In this document: in pieces, positions 18,288 through 29,900 of the stretch
How the letters are laid out: each line of letters begins with the position of its first letter
Numbering within the stretch: position 1 is the stretch's first letter
Position numbers and translations under genes: made by a program
Origin: Echinicola pacifica DSM 19836
Lineage (GTDB): Bacteria; Bacteroidota; Bacteroidia; Cytophagales; Cyclobacteriaceae
Direction of reading: 5' to 3'
Assembly: GCF_000373245.1 (NCBI RefSeq)
Contig: NZ_KB890756.1
Location: forward strand, 62,001 to 126,000
DNA length: 64,000 bases
The notes under the pieces: generated by a model
The model's input: the letters and a program-made list of their open reading frames with translations, nothing else
Database searches by the model: none
What the model was told of the DNA's origin: nothing

Positions 18288-19253
18288 TTGAAAAGATTTC
18301 AAAAATATTTCGGGAATTTCAAAAAGAAAAAAACATCCGACATCAAAGTGGTGGTTCTATGTGTAATAGCAGCCACCACTTTTTGGGTTTTGAACGCACT
18401 CAATAAAGACAACTATGTCACCGTCGTAAACTACCCCATCGCATTCCAGTACAATGCCCAGGAATATATGGCTATCGAGGAGCTCCCCTCCGAAGTGCGC
18501 ATAGAAATCAACGGCAACGGCTGGGATCTTTTTAGGAAATACTTCAATGTGAATGTTAGCCCATTCATCATCGAACTCTCCAATCCTGACGAACAAAACT
18601 TCCTCCCTTCCACGGCTTTTCGAAGAAGCCTGAACGAGGTACTTTCCCCAACAGACTTAGTCAGTATTCTTACCGATACCCTCAAATTTGAAATCAACAA
18701 AATCATCACTGCTCAGGTGGACCTGGAGCTGGACACCACGAGTTTTGAGGTGGCAGCACATCATAAACTAGTGGGCCCCATCAGCCTCTCCCCGCAAACG
18801 GTGGAGGTAAAAGGCCCTTCGAGCAAAATAAAACAACTAGGCAGCAGCCTCTTCATTAGCTTAGAAGGAACAAAAATCGATGAGGATTATAATCAATACG
18901 TCCCCATCGTCCTTCCTGAGGTTCAGAAGAAATACCTAAGCATCAGCCCACAAACCGTCAATATCAACTTTGAGGTGATTGCCTTCCTGGAAGGAAATAA
19001 AAGGCTGAAACTTCAGAAAAAACACTTCCCCAAAGACGTCCATCTGGACAATGAGATCAACTCTGTATTACTTAAGTACCGTGTGGATGAACGAAGAGTG
19101 GAGGACTTGAAAGACTTGGAATTAGAGGGGATTTTAGATTATAGGAATAGAAACAAAAAAGATAGCACGGTTTCTATTGAGATAAATAATCTTCCAGAAT
19201 ATATCGAATCAATTTCCATGGAACCTAAGGTCTTTCGACTTGTCTATGAATAA
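18288..19253 (+). CDS. YbbR-like domain protein
   Basis: A 321-residue protein with one N-terminal membrane span (VVVLCVIAATTFWVLNAL) and an extracytoplasmic part made of YbbR-type beta repeats, for example YPIAFQYN with PSEVRIEINGNGWDL, and KLVGPISLSPQTVEVKGP. In Firmicutes, YbbR/CdaR proteins regulate the c-di-AMP cyclase CdaA; in Bacteroidota the gene sits between yajC and coaE and its role is untested. The only start near the N-terminus is TTG at 18288 (next Met is after the membrane span), so this is a probable non-ATG start. Its end overlaps coaE by 8 bp. Confidence 0.85.
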   Translation: MKRFQKYFGNFKKKKTSDIKVVVLCVIAATTFWVLNALNKDNYVTVVNYPIAFQYNAQEYMAIEELPSEVRIEINGNGWDLFRKYFNVNVSPFIIELSNPDEQNFLPSTAFRRSLNEVLSPTDLVSILTDTLKFEINKIITAQVDLELDTTSFEVAAHHKLVGPISLSPQTVEVKGPSSKIKQLGSSLFISLEGTKIDEDYNQYVPIVLPEVQKKYLSISPQTVNINFEVIAFLEGNKRLKLQKKHFPKDVHLDNEINSVLLKYRVDERRVEDLKDLELEGILDYRNRNKKDSTVSIEINNLPEYIESISMEPKVFRLVYE

Positions 19254-19839
19254 ATCACTTTTGATAGGGATAACTGGGGGAATAGGCGCGGGCAAATCCA
19301 CCGTAGCCAGGGTATTCGCCCTTCTTGGCATTCCGATTTATTACGCCGATGACCGCGCAAAATGGCTGATGGGAAACGCTCCTGAGCTCAAGCAGCAGAT
19401 TATAGCCGCTTTTGGGGAAGAATCTTATTTGCCTGAAGGCAGCTTAAACCGATCTTTCCTGGCCGAACAGGTATTTTCCAATCCCGAAAAAACGACAGTC
19501 ATCAATGGGCTAGTCCATCCCGCAGTCAAAGCGGACTTCGAATCATGGGCAGAAAAGCAAGACAGCCCCTATGTACTAAAAGAAGCGGCCCTGCTAGTAG
19601 AAACAGGTGCCTATAAAGACCTCGATAAGCTCATCACGGTGACCGCGCCACAGGAGGTACGCATCAGTAGAGTCCTACAGCGCGACCCGCAGCGCTCCAG
19701 GGAGCAGGTGCTCAGCATCATGGATAAGCAATCTTCAGACAGTAAAAAAAACAAGCTTGCGGACTTCATCGTCACCAACACGGAGGATCGATTACTCATC
19801 CCACAAGTGCTCCGTATTCACGAGCAACTCAGTTCCTAG
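19246..19839 (+). CDS. coaE: Dephospho-CoA kinase
   Basis: A 197-residue P-loop kinase that phosphorylates dephospho-CoA at the ribose 3'-OH, the last step of CoA synthesis. Walker A is GITGGIGAGKSTV. YYADDRAK holds the conserved Asp. INGLVHPAVKADF and VLKEAALLVETGAYKDLDK follow, then the LID region VLQRDPQRSREQVLSIMDKQ and ADFIVTN. ATG 19246 overlaps the ybbR stop by 8 bp (ATGAATAA), so the two are probably translationally coupled. It is last gene of the operon. Confidence 0.95.
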   Translation: MNKSLLIGITGGIGAGKSTVARVFALLGIPIYYADDRAKWLMGNAPELKQQIIAAFGEESYLPEGSLNRSFLAEQVFSNPEKTTVINGLVHPAVKADFESWAEKQDSPYVLKEAALLVETGAYKDLDKLITVTAPQEVRISRVLQRDPQRSREQVLSIMDKQSSDSKKNKLADFIVTNTEDRLLIPQVLRIHEQLSS

Positions 19840-19870
19840 AAGCATTCCTTAAGCTAAGGATTCTTTCAGA

Positions 19871-20113
19871 TTATATCTTGAGATCGATCTGGTCAAGGTA
19901 AAACTTCATGCGCGTATGGCTGAGGTTCAAAAAGTCAATTTTATCGATCTTGTCCAGTTTATGATTATAAAACACCTCAATATATTCGTTTTCGAGAAGG
20001 TATAAGTTCACCTTATGACCGTAATACCGAATTCCCACCACAAAAGTACCTTCCGTGTAGAGTTTCCGTATTTTCTTATGCAAAGGTAAATTCTTAAAAT
20101 CTTCTCTGGTCAT
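19871..20113 (-). CDS. Small conserved-looking protein, unknown function
   Basis: An 80-residue basic soluble protein (MTREDFKNLPLHKKIRKLY at the start, then TFVVGIRYYGHKVNLYLLEN, YIEVFYNHKLDKIDKIDFL). The alternating hydrophobic pattern predicts a small beta-sheet fold, similar in style to many short Cytophagales proteins with a 'vnLY.l...yyEVfy' core. No family assignment. It forms a probable two-gene unit with the 57-residue gene at 20120-20293, whose stop is 6 bp upstream. Confidence 0.65.
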   Translation of the reverse strand: MTREDFKNLPLHKKIRKLYTEGTFVVGIRYYGHKVNLYLLENEYIEVFYNHKLDKIDKIDFLNLSHTRMKFYLDQIDLKI

Positions 20114-20119
20114 TCAATC

Positions 20120-20293
20120 CTATTTGGTCTGTGGGTAATTAAAATAGAGATAAGCAGTTGCCTGCCCTTCAAGGGTGAAAGCGCCCTTAAGTGAGTGTCC
20201 TAAACAGGCCAGCCCATTAGGGTGCTCGATAGCACAGTCATTATAACCGAACTTGTGGGCAGCAAGTTTCAGTAAATGTACAATTTTGCGCAT
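20120..20293 (-). CDS. Very small protein (57 aa), unknown function
   Basis: A frame from ATG 20293 to TAG 20120, reading MRKIVHLLKLAAHKFGYND, then IEHPNGLACLGHSLKGAF and EGQATAYLYFNYPQTK. The composition is protein-like (mixed helix then strands, two Cys, no membrane span), and it ends 6 bp before the next gene on the same strand, which is operon-like. No family recognised. It is short enough that chance cannot be fully excluded. Confidence 0.5.
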   Translation of the reverse strand: MRKIVHLLKLAAHKFGYNDCAIEHPNGLACLGHSLKGAFTLEGQATAYLYFNYPQTK

Positions 20294-20774
20294 TCAAATT
20301 GGAAAATCTTTTTGGTCTAATCTAATTATTAGCCATCCATCTACGGAGCATCAATTACTAAGTACTGATAACTTTTAGGGACTTCTTAAATTTATTAGCC
20401 CCAAATCCTGCTAATCGCAAAAGAAAGTATAAGGGCTCAAGCTATCCATTTAGGCTGGTCAGGAAATAGCGTAGCGCAAAACAGTAGTTTTTGGATTCAT
20501 ACCAGCTATACAATGACTGAGAGATTTGAAACTGCAAAAGACCTCGAGGGGGAAATCCCTGTGTCATTTCAAGCCTAAAATTCTCTCCACGCAAAAAGTT
20601 ACTGTAAAATGCTTCCCAAGGCCGGATCCTTATCTGTATTGCAGAGAATTCCATTATAATCAGGCTGCAGGATTTTGGTACTTGGAGATTACTTAAGTAT
20701 TATTGGGGGTAAATAAGTCCATGGATAAAGATGGGTTTTAGCACGGCTAATTCCTGGTTTGATATCACAACGAA
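20294..20774. other. Gene-free stretch before the NlpC/P60 gene
   Basis: About 480 bp. A 70-codon minus-strand frame (20442-20654) has no family resemblance and was not accepted. It presumably carries divergent promoters for the small-gene pair and the NlpC/P60 lipoprotein. No clear TAnnTTTG pair, RNA gene or repeat was seen. Confidence 0.35.
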
Positions 20775-21272
20775 ATGAATATAAGTCAGATAAACGCAAG
20801 TAAGTATTGCCATTGGGGCAGGTTTTTCCTCATTTTTATCCTTACCGCAAGTCTCGCCTCCTGCTCAGCATCCAAGAAAGCCCACAAAAAAAACGTCAAT
20901 AAGGTCATTCAGACGGCGAAGACTTACCGAGGGACTCCCTATCGCTATGGAGGCACCAGTCGTGCGGGAATGGATTGCTCCGCTTTGCTGTATTTATCCT
21001 TCGAAAGTGTGGGCATACAGCTTCCTAGAACCTCTGAGGCTCAGAGTAAGGTGGGCAAGAATGTCCCGAAAGGCAAGTTAGTAGAGGGAGATGTGGTATT
21101 TTTTGCCACGGGCAAGCGAAAGAACAAGGTGACCCATGCGGGAATAGTGACAGAAATTGGGAGAAATGGCATACAGTTTATCCATTCGTCTTCCTCCTTG
21201 GGAGTGACAGAGGACAATTTATACAATACCTATTGGCATCCACGATTTGTGCGGGCGCGGAGGTATTTTTGA
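20775..21272 (+). CDS. NlpC/P60 family peptidoglycan endopeptidase, lipoprotein
   Basis: A 165-residue protein. The signal ends FILTASLASC, with lipidation at Cys30. The NlpC/P60 domain has a complete catalytic set: Cys68 in AGMDCSAL, His121 in THAGIV and His137 in FIHSSS. The YRGTPYRYGGTSRAG lead-in is also typical. Such enzymes cut gamma-D-Glu-diamino-acid bonds in stem peptides; this one would act from the outer membrane. The length is that of Spr/MepS-type proteins. It is monocistronic. Confidence 0.92.
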   Translation: MNISQINASKYCHWGRFFLIFILTASLASCSASKKAHKKNVNKVIQTAKTYRGTPYRYGGTSRAGMDCSALLYLSFESVGIQLPRTSEAQSKVGKNVPKGKLVEGDVVFFATGKRKNKVTHAGIVTEIGRNGIQFIHSSSSLGVTEDNLYNTYWHPRFVRARRYF

Positions 21273-21428
21273 GAGAAGAAGGGAGAGGAAGGCTATGGAA
21301 TTGGTAAATATACCTCAGAAAAGGGCGGGAAAAAGTGGCAGAAAGTCCAAAATCTGGAAGGTCTAGGTGCTTCTGAGTGAAAACCTTAACAAATTCTGCA
21401 ATAAAGCAGATTAATTTTTGAAACATCC

Positions 21429-21458
21429 TTTGGTATTAATCTTTATTAGTTAATTTTG
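21429..21458 (+). promoter_or_regulatory. Promoter of atpD-atpC
   Basis: TTTG at 21429-21432 and TAATTTTG at 21451-21458 (exact TAnnTTTG) are separated by 18 bp. This predicts a start about 7 bp further on and a leader of roughly 40 nt to the atpD ATG at 21508. Confidence 0.65.
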
Positions 21459-21498
21459 CATTCGAATAATAGTAATGCATTAATTCCTTTTACATTAA

Positions 21499-23010
<1,512 letters not shown>

Positions 23011-23037
23011 TTAAAACCTGCCCACAAGCAGGCCTAC

Positions 23038-23084
23038 AAATCACAGGGTAAAAGCCTATTCGTCAGCTTTTCCCTGTGATTTTT
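23038..23084 (+). terminator. Intercistronic terminator between atpD and atpC
   Basis: The arm AAATCACAGGG-T-AAAAGC (23038-23055) pairs with GCTTTT-CCCTGTGATTT (23066-23082), leaving a single bulged T and a 10-nt loop; more T follow. The 17-bp stem stands 28 bp after the atpD stop and 20 bp before the atpC start, so it would stop part of the transcripts or protect the 3' end of atpD mRNA. Confidence 0.7.
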
Positions 23085-23104
23085 AACACCAAACTAGCAG
23101 CAAT

Positions 23105-23350
23105 ATGCATTTAGAAATCATAACACCGGACAAGAAGGTATTTCAAGGTGAAGTGCAACAAGCTACCTTCCCAGGTGCTTCTGGCGCTTTTCAGGTATTG
23201 AAAAACCACGCTCCTCTCGTATCTGCGCTAGCCAAAGGCACTGTAACCTATACCACCAATGACGGTGTGCAGTCTCTAGTGGTAGATGGCGGTGTAGTGG
23301 AAGTAAGAGAAAATGAAATCATCCTGCTTGCCGAAAAAGTAGTCGATTGA
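23105..23350 (+). CDS. atpC: ATP synthase F1 subunit epsilon (short form)
   Basis: An 81-residue protein consisting only of the N-terminal beta-sandwich: MHLEIITPDKKVFQGEV, ATFPGASGAFQVLKNHAPLVSAL, VDGGVVEVRENEIILLAE. The C-terminal helix pair that inhibits ATP hydrolysis in the ~135-residue E. coli subunit is absent, as in other Bacteroidota, so epsilon inhibition of that type is not expected. It is followed by a terminator at 23374. Confidence 0.95.
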   Translation: MHLEIITPDKKVFQGEVQQATFPGASGAFQVLKNHAPLVSALAKGTVTYTTNDGVQSLVVDGGVVEVRENEIILLAEKVVD

Positions 23351-23373
23351 TTAAACAATATTATTCTTATATT

Positions 23374-23403
23374 AAAGCGGACCTCATCGTCCGCTTTTTT
23401 TTT
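23374..23403 (+). terminator. Rho-independent terminator after atpC
   Basis: AAAGCGGAC (23374-23382) and GTCCGCTTT (23389-23397) form a perfect 9-bp stem with a 6-nt loop, followed by a run of T to 23403. The 225 bp to the next gene show nothing else. Confidence 0.92.
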
Positions 23404-23627
23404 GCCTGATCCAATCTCCTCCCTATCAAAACACCTAAGCCTAGGTCTCCACTCCATCTTATTTAACAAGTCGGCTACTCAGCTCACCTCGATTAGCTTG
23501 AGGAGAAGTACCGTATTTATTGGTGATGCCTTATCAGAGACCGATCTTATGGCTACCTAGCTCAAATCCAAGCCTAACAAAGTGCTGTTCATCCCCTGCC
23601 CTTAGTGCCAGAATCCTTTATATACCA

Positions 23628-26600
23628 CTAATGATTATGCTGAATCGTCTTACTTCCGGCCCTATTATTTCTCCATAGGAATACAGGAAGCGCCAGGAAT
23701 ACCCCCACCATACTGAATAGCAAGCCTCCAATGGTACCGATGGCAAGGGAAAACCAAAACACCTCGTTTTGTCCCTCCATAATAAATGGAATCAGACCAA
23801 AGCAGGTGGACATTACCGTCAGCAGAATAGGAATGGACTTACCCACCACTGCCCTTATTACGTCCTTATTATAATTTGCGGAAGTGCCCCTATTATTTAG
23901 GTCATTGACAATGAATATTGCTGCATTCACCGCCAGTCCACCCAACATCACAAAGGCCGCATAGCCTCCCTGATCAAAATAGAAGTTGAAAACTGAGAAG
24001 ATCAAAAATAATCCAATAAAAGCCAGCGGTATCACCGCAATGATATAAAAAGGCTGCTTGAGGTTTTCGAATAAAATGGAACAAATAAAGTAGATCGCCA
24101 CGATCAACACCAGCAATAAAGCATACTGCCTCCTTGCATTTTCCTTACCCCAATAGAAATTTTGCGTCTCTGCAGTATAGCCTATAGGCATATTGGATTT
24201 CATCTCTTCAAGCACGGAATTCAGATATTCTTCCCCAAACTTTTGCGAGCCCAGGTATTCAAAGGACACCCTCCGGATATACTGTCTGTCTTCCTTGTGC
24301 AGGGAATTGGTGGTGACCTCCTTGGTCAGCTCAGCAAATTCTGCCACCTTAAAAATTTGATCTTCTCCACCGATCAAACTGGAATTGGTCAGGTCAAACC
24401 GCGAAAAATCCTTAGCTTTTTTTTCTCTCACCACCAGTCCATAGCTCGCATCATTCCAATTGACATAGCTGCTGGGTCCTGAGGGCTGCGAAAGATCCTG
24501 CAGGGCCCTGATTACCTCATATTGATTGACTCCCTTGAGAGCCATCTGCTCCTGATCAAACCGCAGGACAAATTCTTCACTGTTTTTCTGATCATAGCCC
24601 AGACGCTCATTGATATTTACCTCTTGAATACGCTTATGCACCAGAAGCTTCTCCGCCAATAGATCCGCTTGCTTTTCTAGCTCATCAAAATTATAACCCT
24701 TCATCATCACCGTATAAGAGGGAATGCTATTGCCGCCAGGCCCAGCATAAAAACCCTGACCCACGCCATAAATAGTCCAACTGGCACCACTCCAGTCGGA
24801 GGCTTTCAACGATAGCCGACCTTTCAGTTGATACGGAAACGCCATATTCTCATATTGATCCTTGAAGGTGATAGAGATATTGGCTCTCTCGCCTGAGGAC
24901 ACATTACTGACGAACTTATCCACCCCATCAAGGCCTTTCAGAAATCCCTCAAATTCCCGAACTATAAAATCCATTTGATCAAGGGTATTTCCATAAGGTA
25001 GGCGGATATTCACATATAGCCGGGTCTGGGCCGTCTCCCGGTAGCCAGATTTCTCATATACCCCACGCACAAACATCCTCAGCGAACCACCCAGGGCCTT
25101 GTCCACATAGGGCCGGATATTCTCCTGATAGCTAGTACTTCCTATACTTTTATTGTACCATTCATGGCCTTCCCACTTGGCAGGAAGGTAGAATACCGGA
25201 AGACCAAAACCAATAATCAGCGCCCATACAAACCAGGCTCTGCGCCTGGCTACAAACTGGATCAGGATATAATAGCGCGTAAACCAGATGACCCTCCGCC
25301 TCAGCTGCCGTATGCTGAGCCTGCGCCCAGCTAGCGTGGACTGGGGGAAGAGCAACTGATAAATGGCTGGGGTAAATAGCAATGCGACCAATAAGGAAAC
25401 CGCCAGCATCACGGCTACCACTACCGCGAAGTCCACGAGATTTTTCTGATCTTCTTCGGGTAATAAAAACACCATCAGCAAGGCCACAATGGTGGTAATC
25501 GATGCCGCCAATAGCGCGAGAAAAACCTTCCTATTCCGGTGCTTATGCAAATGGTCTATCATCACAATGGCATTGTCCACGATCAGACCAAAGGAAATCG
25601 TCAGCCCTGCAATGCTATACAAATGCAATCGGGTGCCCAAGGCGTATAGAATGATGGCTGTCAGGCTAAGATTGATCACTATCCCTAAGAACAATACCGT
25701 CAAATACCTCCAATTTCTATTGATCAGAAAGATGAAAATCACCAATATCAATATGGATAGACCTGAGCGCTGGTATATTTTATCCAGCTCCTGCATGAGG
25801 TATTTAGTATCGTCCTGCTCCAGACGTACATCATAGCCAGCGGGCAGAAAAGCGCTTGCTTCAGCCATGACCTTTTTGACATTTTGTGCCAAAACCACCT
25901 TATTTACCCCCTCTCGGGAGAGGATGCTTAGTGTGACCGAGTTATTGCCATTGATTCTATAATACCTCGTGGACATCGCCTCCTCTAAGGTAAGGCGGGC
26001 CAGGTCCCTCAAAAAAACCTCCTTGCCCTCCACCTTAGTGACCATGAGATTTTCGAGCTGCGAGAGATCCGACATCGAACGATCCACCTTGATAAATAAG
26101 CTCTCCCCCTGATGGTTTATCGCCATCCCCGGATAGCTCGTGTCAAAAGCCTGAGAAATCACCTGCACCAGATCACTGCGGGTCAGACCATAACGCTGCA
26201 ATTTGCTAATATCATAAGCAATATATAACTGCAAATCTGTGGCTCCATACACTTGAATATCCTCAATCTCATCAAAGGGAATCAACTTGGTTTTGAGATA
26301 ATCCTCCGTTATCTTTTTGATTTCGAAAGCCGCAAAAGGGGCATTAATACTATATTCCAATATGGGCGGCTCCTGTCTGTCCTGACTCGACTGATAGATA
26401 GAAGGATAGCGGACCTTCTGATCCAGCGAGGGATAAAGCTGCCGTATGAGAGCGGCAAGCTCAAACTTCTTGAACTCCATATCGGTATCCTTATCGAAAT
26501 ACAAGGTGACCCTTCCAAAATCATAGGAAGATACAGACTCTATTTTCTTAAGGTCTGCCAGCTGACTGAATAAGCCCTCAAAAGGGGCCGTGGCAAGCTT

Positions 26601-26756
26601 CTCCACCAAATCCGGAGAAGAATTATGGACAGAATAAGTAACCGATAGCACCGGCTGCTCCTCCCGTGGATTGAGCTCCACCGACAGCTTGGGCACCAAG
26701 GCAAAACCTATAATGGCCAATGCAAAAAAAGATATGACGATCCTAAATGAACTCAA
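23628..26756 (-). CDS. RND efflux permease (second of two)
   Basis: A 1042-residue AcrB/HAE-type inner-membrane permease driving export by proton antiport. It has the usual layout: one N-terminal span, a large periplasmic domain (SYPNS-equivalent 'VTYSVHNSSPDLVEKLATAP'), spans 2-6 with the relay motif LIVDNAIVMIDHLHKH, a second periplasmic loop, and a C-terminal span set with MLGGLAVNAAIFIVNDLNNRG. The relay has Asp-Asn instead of AcrB's Asp-Asp, and the C-terminal repeat is also unusual. Start is TTG at 26756; a stop codon lies two codons upstream in frame. A 173-bp gap separates it from the first permease. No outer-membrane channel gene is adjacent. Confidence 0.92.
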   Translation of the reverse strand: MSSFRIVISFFALAIIGFALVPKLSVELNPREEQPVLSVTYSVHNSSPDLVEKLATAPFEGLFSQLADLKKIESVSSYDFGRVTLYFDKDTDMEFKKFELAALIRQLYPSLDQKVRYPSIYQSSQDRQEPPILEYSINAPFAAFEIKKITEDYLKTKLIPFDEIEDIQVYGATDLQLYIAYDISKLQRYGLTRSDLVQVISQAFDTSYPGMAINHQGESLFIKVDRSMSDLSQLENLMVTKVEGKEVFLRDLARLTLEEAMSTRYYRINGNNSVTLSILSREGVNKVVLAQNVKKVMAEASAFLPAGYDVRLEQDDTKYLMQELDKIYQRSGLSILILVIFIFLINRNWRYLTVLFLGIVINLSLTAIILYALGTRLHLYSIAGLTISFGLIVDNAIVMIDHLHKHRNRKVFLALLAASITTIVALLMVFLLPEEDQKNLVDFAVVVAVMLAVSLLVALLFTPAIYQLLFPQSTLAGRRLSIRQLRRRVIWFTRYYILIQFVARRRAWFVWALIIGFGLPVFYLPAKWEGHEWYNKSIGSTSYQENIRPYVDKALGGSLRMFVRGVYEKSGYRETAQTRLYVNIRLPYGNTLDQMDFIVREFEGFLKGLDGVDKFVSNVSSGERANISITFKDQYENMAFPYQLKGRLSLKASDWSGASWTIYGVGQGFYAGPGGNSIPSYTVMMKGYNFDELEKQADLLAEKLLVHKRIQEVNINERLGYDQKNSEEFVLRFDQEQMALKGVNQYEVIRALQDLSQPSGPSSYVNWNDASYGLVVREKKAKDFSRFDLTNSSLIGGEDQIFKVAEFAELTKEVTTNSLHKEDRQYIRRVSFEYLGSQKFGEEYLNSVLEEMKSNMPIGYTAETQNFYWGKENARRQYALLLVLIVAIYFICSILFENLKQPFYIIAVIPLAFIGLFLIFSVFNFYFDQGGYAAFVMLGGLAVNAAIFIVNDLNNRGTSANYNKDVIRAVVGKSIPILLTVMSTCFGLIPFIMEGQNEVFWFSLAIGTIGGLLFSMVGVFLALPVFLWRNNRAGSKTIQHNH

Positions 26757-26929
26757 ATCCTATTACATTTTTCGTAAAACATCACTGCTCCTATTCATCT
26801 CTTATTTTCTTAATTTCCTCTTTTTAGTCTTATTTCTTTGAGCCTCCGGCTCAAAATCATAAATAGAAGAAACGACAATTTGCCTAACTAGCCTGATCCA
26901 TTTTATATACAGCACTACTCATGGCGTCT

Positions 26930-29900
26930 TTATTTTACCACCACCTTTTGGGTCAAAAACCAATAGGCTAAAGGCACAAAATACAAGGCCGTCAAGGTCC
27001 CGATCGTCAGCCCACCAATGACGCTATACACCAGAGGTCGCTGGAGGTCCGCGCCGAGGCCGGAGCTAAACACCACCGGAAGCAATGCCAAAATGGTGGT
27101 AACCGAAGTCATCAAAATGGGCTTCAAACGAACCTCCCCAGCTTCAAACATCGCCTTATTCAGGATCTGCTCCTTCGTCTGGCCTAGAGACATCTTCCCA
27201 TATTTCTGTCGTAATCTATTGATGGTATCAATTTTTAGAATGGCATCATTCACCATAATTCCAAGCATGACCACCAGACCGATGGCCGCCATGACATTCA
27301 GCGAGGAGCCGGTCATCCACAGGACCATCAAGGCTCCGCCCAACCCAAGAGGCAGCGTAAAAATAACAATCAGTGGCTGAACAAAACTTTCAAATTGCGC
27401 TGCAAGGATAAAGTATAAAAGCAGTATGGCTACGCCCAGAATGCTCATCAGTTGGCGGATATTTTCCTGATCTGCGAAGTATTGCCCGGCAAAGGAACTG
27501 CTAAGGCCATGGCTTTTTGCCCAGGTTTTTAATAAATCTATCTTGCCCGTCGACTCCCTATCTGTAAACTCTACGGACTGATAAATACCAGACTTATCAG
27601 AGGTGACATACTTATAATGATCCTCATAAGAAACCTTCACAAAATTCTCCAATGCATAGGATTTATCGTCTGTCCCAACCAGCTCATTTCGCCTCAATAT
27701 CTCTCTAAAATCTGCTTTATTCCCCGCAAGAAGAATAGGAGTAACCTCACTGAAATGCTTAATTTCATCTATGGAATACTGCCCAAACAGCCTCTCAATA
27801 GCGGTGGTCAGCGTACTCATTGGGACTCCATATAAACTCATTTTCTCTAAATCCACACGAAAAAGAACGGCAGATTCCTCCTGCAAACCTGGCCCCTTGG
27901 TCCATCCCTGAACAGGCAAATCGGCGAGCCAGGGCTCCAGATCCTCTGAGGGTACTGGCTTTTTGCTGTGCAGGTCTTTCCACCGCATCTCAAGCAAAGG
28001 CCTGTCAGAAGCAAACAACTGGTCAAAGGCATTGGGAGCATCCCGAATCGTAACCACCGCCGAGACGTAGCGCTGCGCCATCAATCCCTCCAGTTTCTCC
28101 ATGCCATCATCCTTTTTCTCAGAATCCAGAAAATCCAAATAAAGGGTGGCTTGCTGCACGGAATTTTCCCCATCGAATAACAAAAACTGCCTCAGGCCAA
28201 TATCCGCTTCGGCCTGCACATATTCCCCATCGAGCTCAGCAATCAGCAATCGAATGCGTTTTTTGTTTTCCACCACTCCTATAGGCTCATTCCAGTCCAC
28301 CTCCATTACAGCATCCGTCTTCTCTATCGGGGGCAAGCCCTCTGTGGGCATCACCAGCCCAAGCCCTAAAAACAGAGGGATCAAGGCCAGCAGTACGATA
28401 AAATTCACCAGACGACGAGCCATCACTTTTCCATAGGCCCACTTATACATCTGCCTCACTTTGCTATAAAACAGACTATCTTCCTTCAGGAAATGGCTCG
28501 ACTTGGAAGCAAATAACACCCTATACAATAGGGGGAGCAGGATAAAAGCCACCAGTAAGGAGACGAATAGAATCGCAGCTATAGCTACCGCCTGATCATA
28601 AAATAAGGCGCCAGAGACGCCACTCATAAATATCAAAGGAACAAATACCGCTAAAGTGGTCAGCACCGAGCTGATCAGGGCTGACATGACTTCCATCACC
28701 CCCTGGACACAGGCTTCAAATAACTCTAAACCTTCCTGTCGCTTCCTGCTGATATTATCCAAGACGATAATGGCATTATCGATCAGCATCCCCAATCCTA
28801 GGGCCAATCCACTTAGGGAGATGACATTGATGGAAATCCCTGCGGCATAAAACACCAAAAAACTAATCAAAAGGGAAGTGGGTAAGCTAATGCCAATAAT
28901 CAAGGGAAGACGGTAATTGCCCATAAAGATAAATAACACGCCGAAAGCAAACATCCCCCCAAACAAGAGGCTGGACTGAAGATTATTGATCCCTGCACGC
29001 AATAGAGTGCTTTGGTCCTGGGTCATCGCAAAACTCACCTGCGGGTAATCAGTCTCAAATAATCTTACGGAGGCGGTGATCTGCTCCATAAGTTCATTCA
29101 TCTTGGCGGCAGCCTGCTTATGAACGGTGACCACAAGGCCTTCATTTTGACCAAATAAGTGATAACCCAAGGCCTCGCCCATTTCGTATTCCACCCGAGC
29201 CAAGTTTCCAAGAGGAACTGCGGTAACACCGGGACCACGGACAGGCAGGGCTTTTATGTCCTCCGGTCGGTCCACACGAGTGGCCAGTCGAAGATAATAT
29301 CGGTATTGGCCATCCTTTACACTGATTCCAGGAAGATCCTGATTTCCAGATTTAATGGCATTAATAATATTTTGCTCCGTCATCCCCAAGGCAGCTAATC
29401 TTTCCTTATACGGTGCGATGGTGATTACCCGCTCTTGCTTGCCATTGATGTCCACGAGGGAGATTCCTTGGATCTGTTCTATGCGTTTTCTTAGGACATT
29501 TTCGGTAAGGCGGGTGACCTCGGCATAGTCTGTCCCTTCTTTTGGGATCACCTGAATGCGCACCATTGGAATATCATTGGTATTGATCCTTATGACTTGG
29601 GGGCGTGGCAGGTCGGTGGGAAGGCTATTCGTCAGGCGATCGATCTTTTCATTGACCTCTATATAAGACAAGTTCATAGAAGTCCCGAAATCAAACTGTA
29701 ATCTGATGGTGCCCACTTCACTGCCCGCCTTGCTCTCCATTTCCTCCAAGCCATTCAGCGTCAATAGGCTTTCGCGAATGGGGCGAAGCACATTCTGCTC
29801 TATGGATTCCGGGGAGGAATTGGGATAACTGACCTTCAATACGATCTGCGGTACGTCGATGGGCGGGAGTAAGGATACCGGCAGCCTGGTCAATGCTAAT

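Noticed and set aside
20442-20654. 70-codon minus-strand frame
   Set aside because: Aromatic- and Arg-rich translation without recognisable pattern; no neighbour or promoter supports it.
25489-25836. 115-codon plus-strand frame
   Set aside because: Antisense shadow of an RND permease gene.
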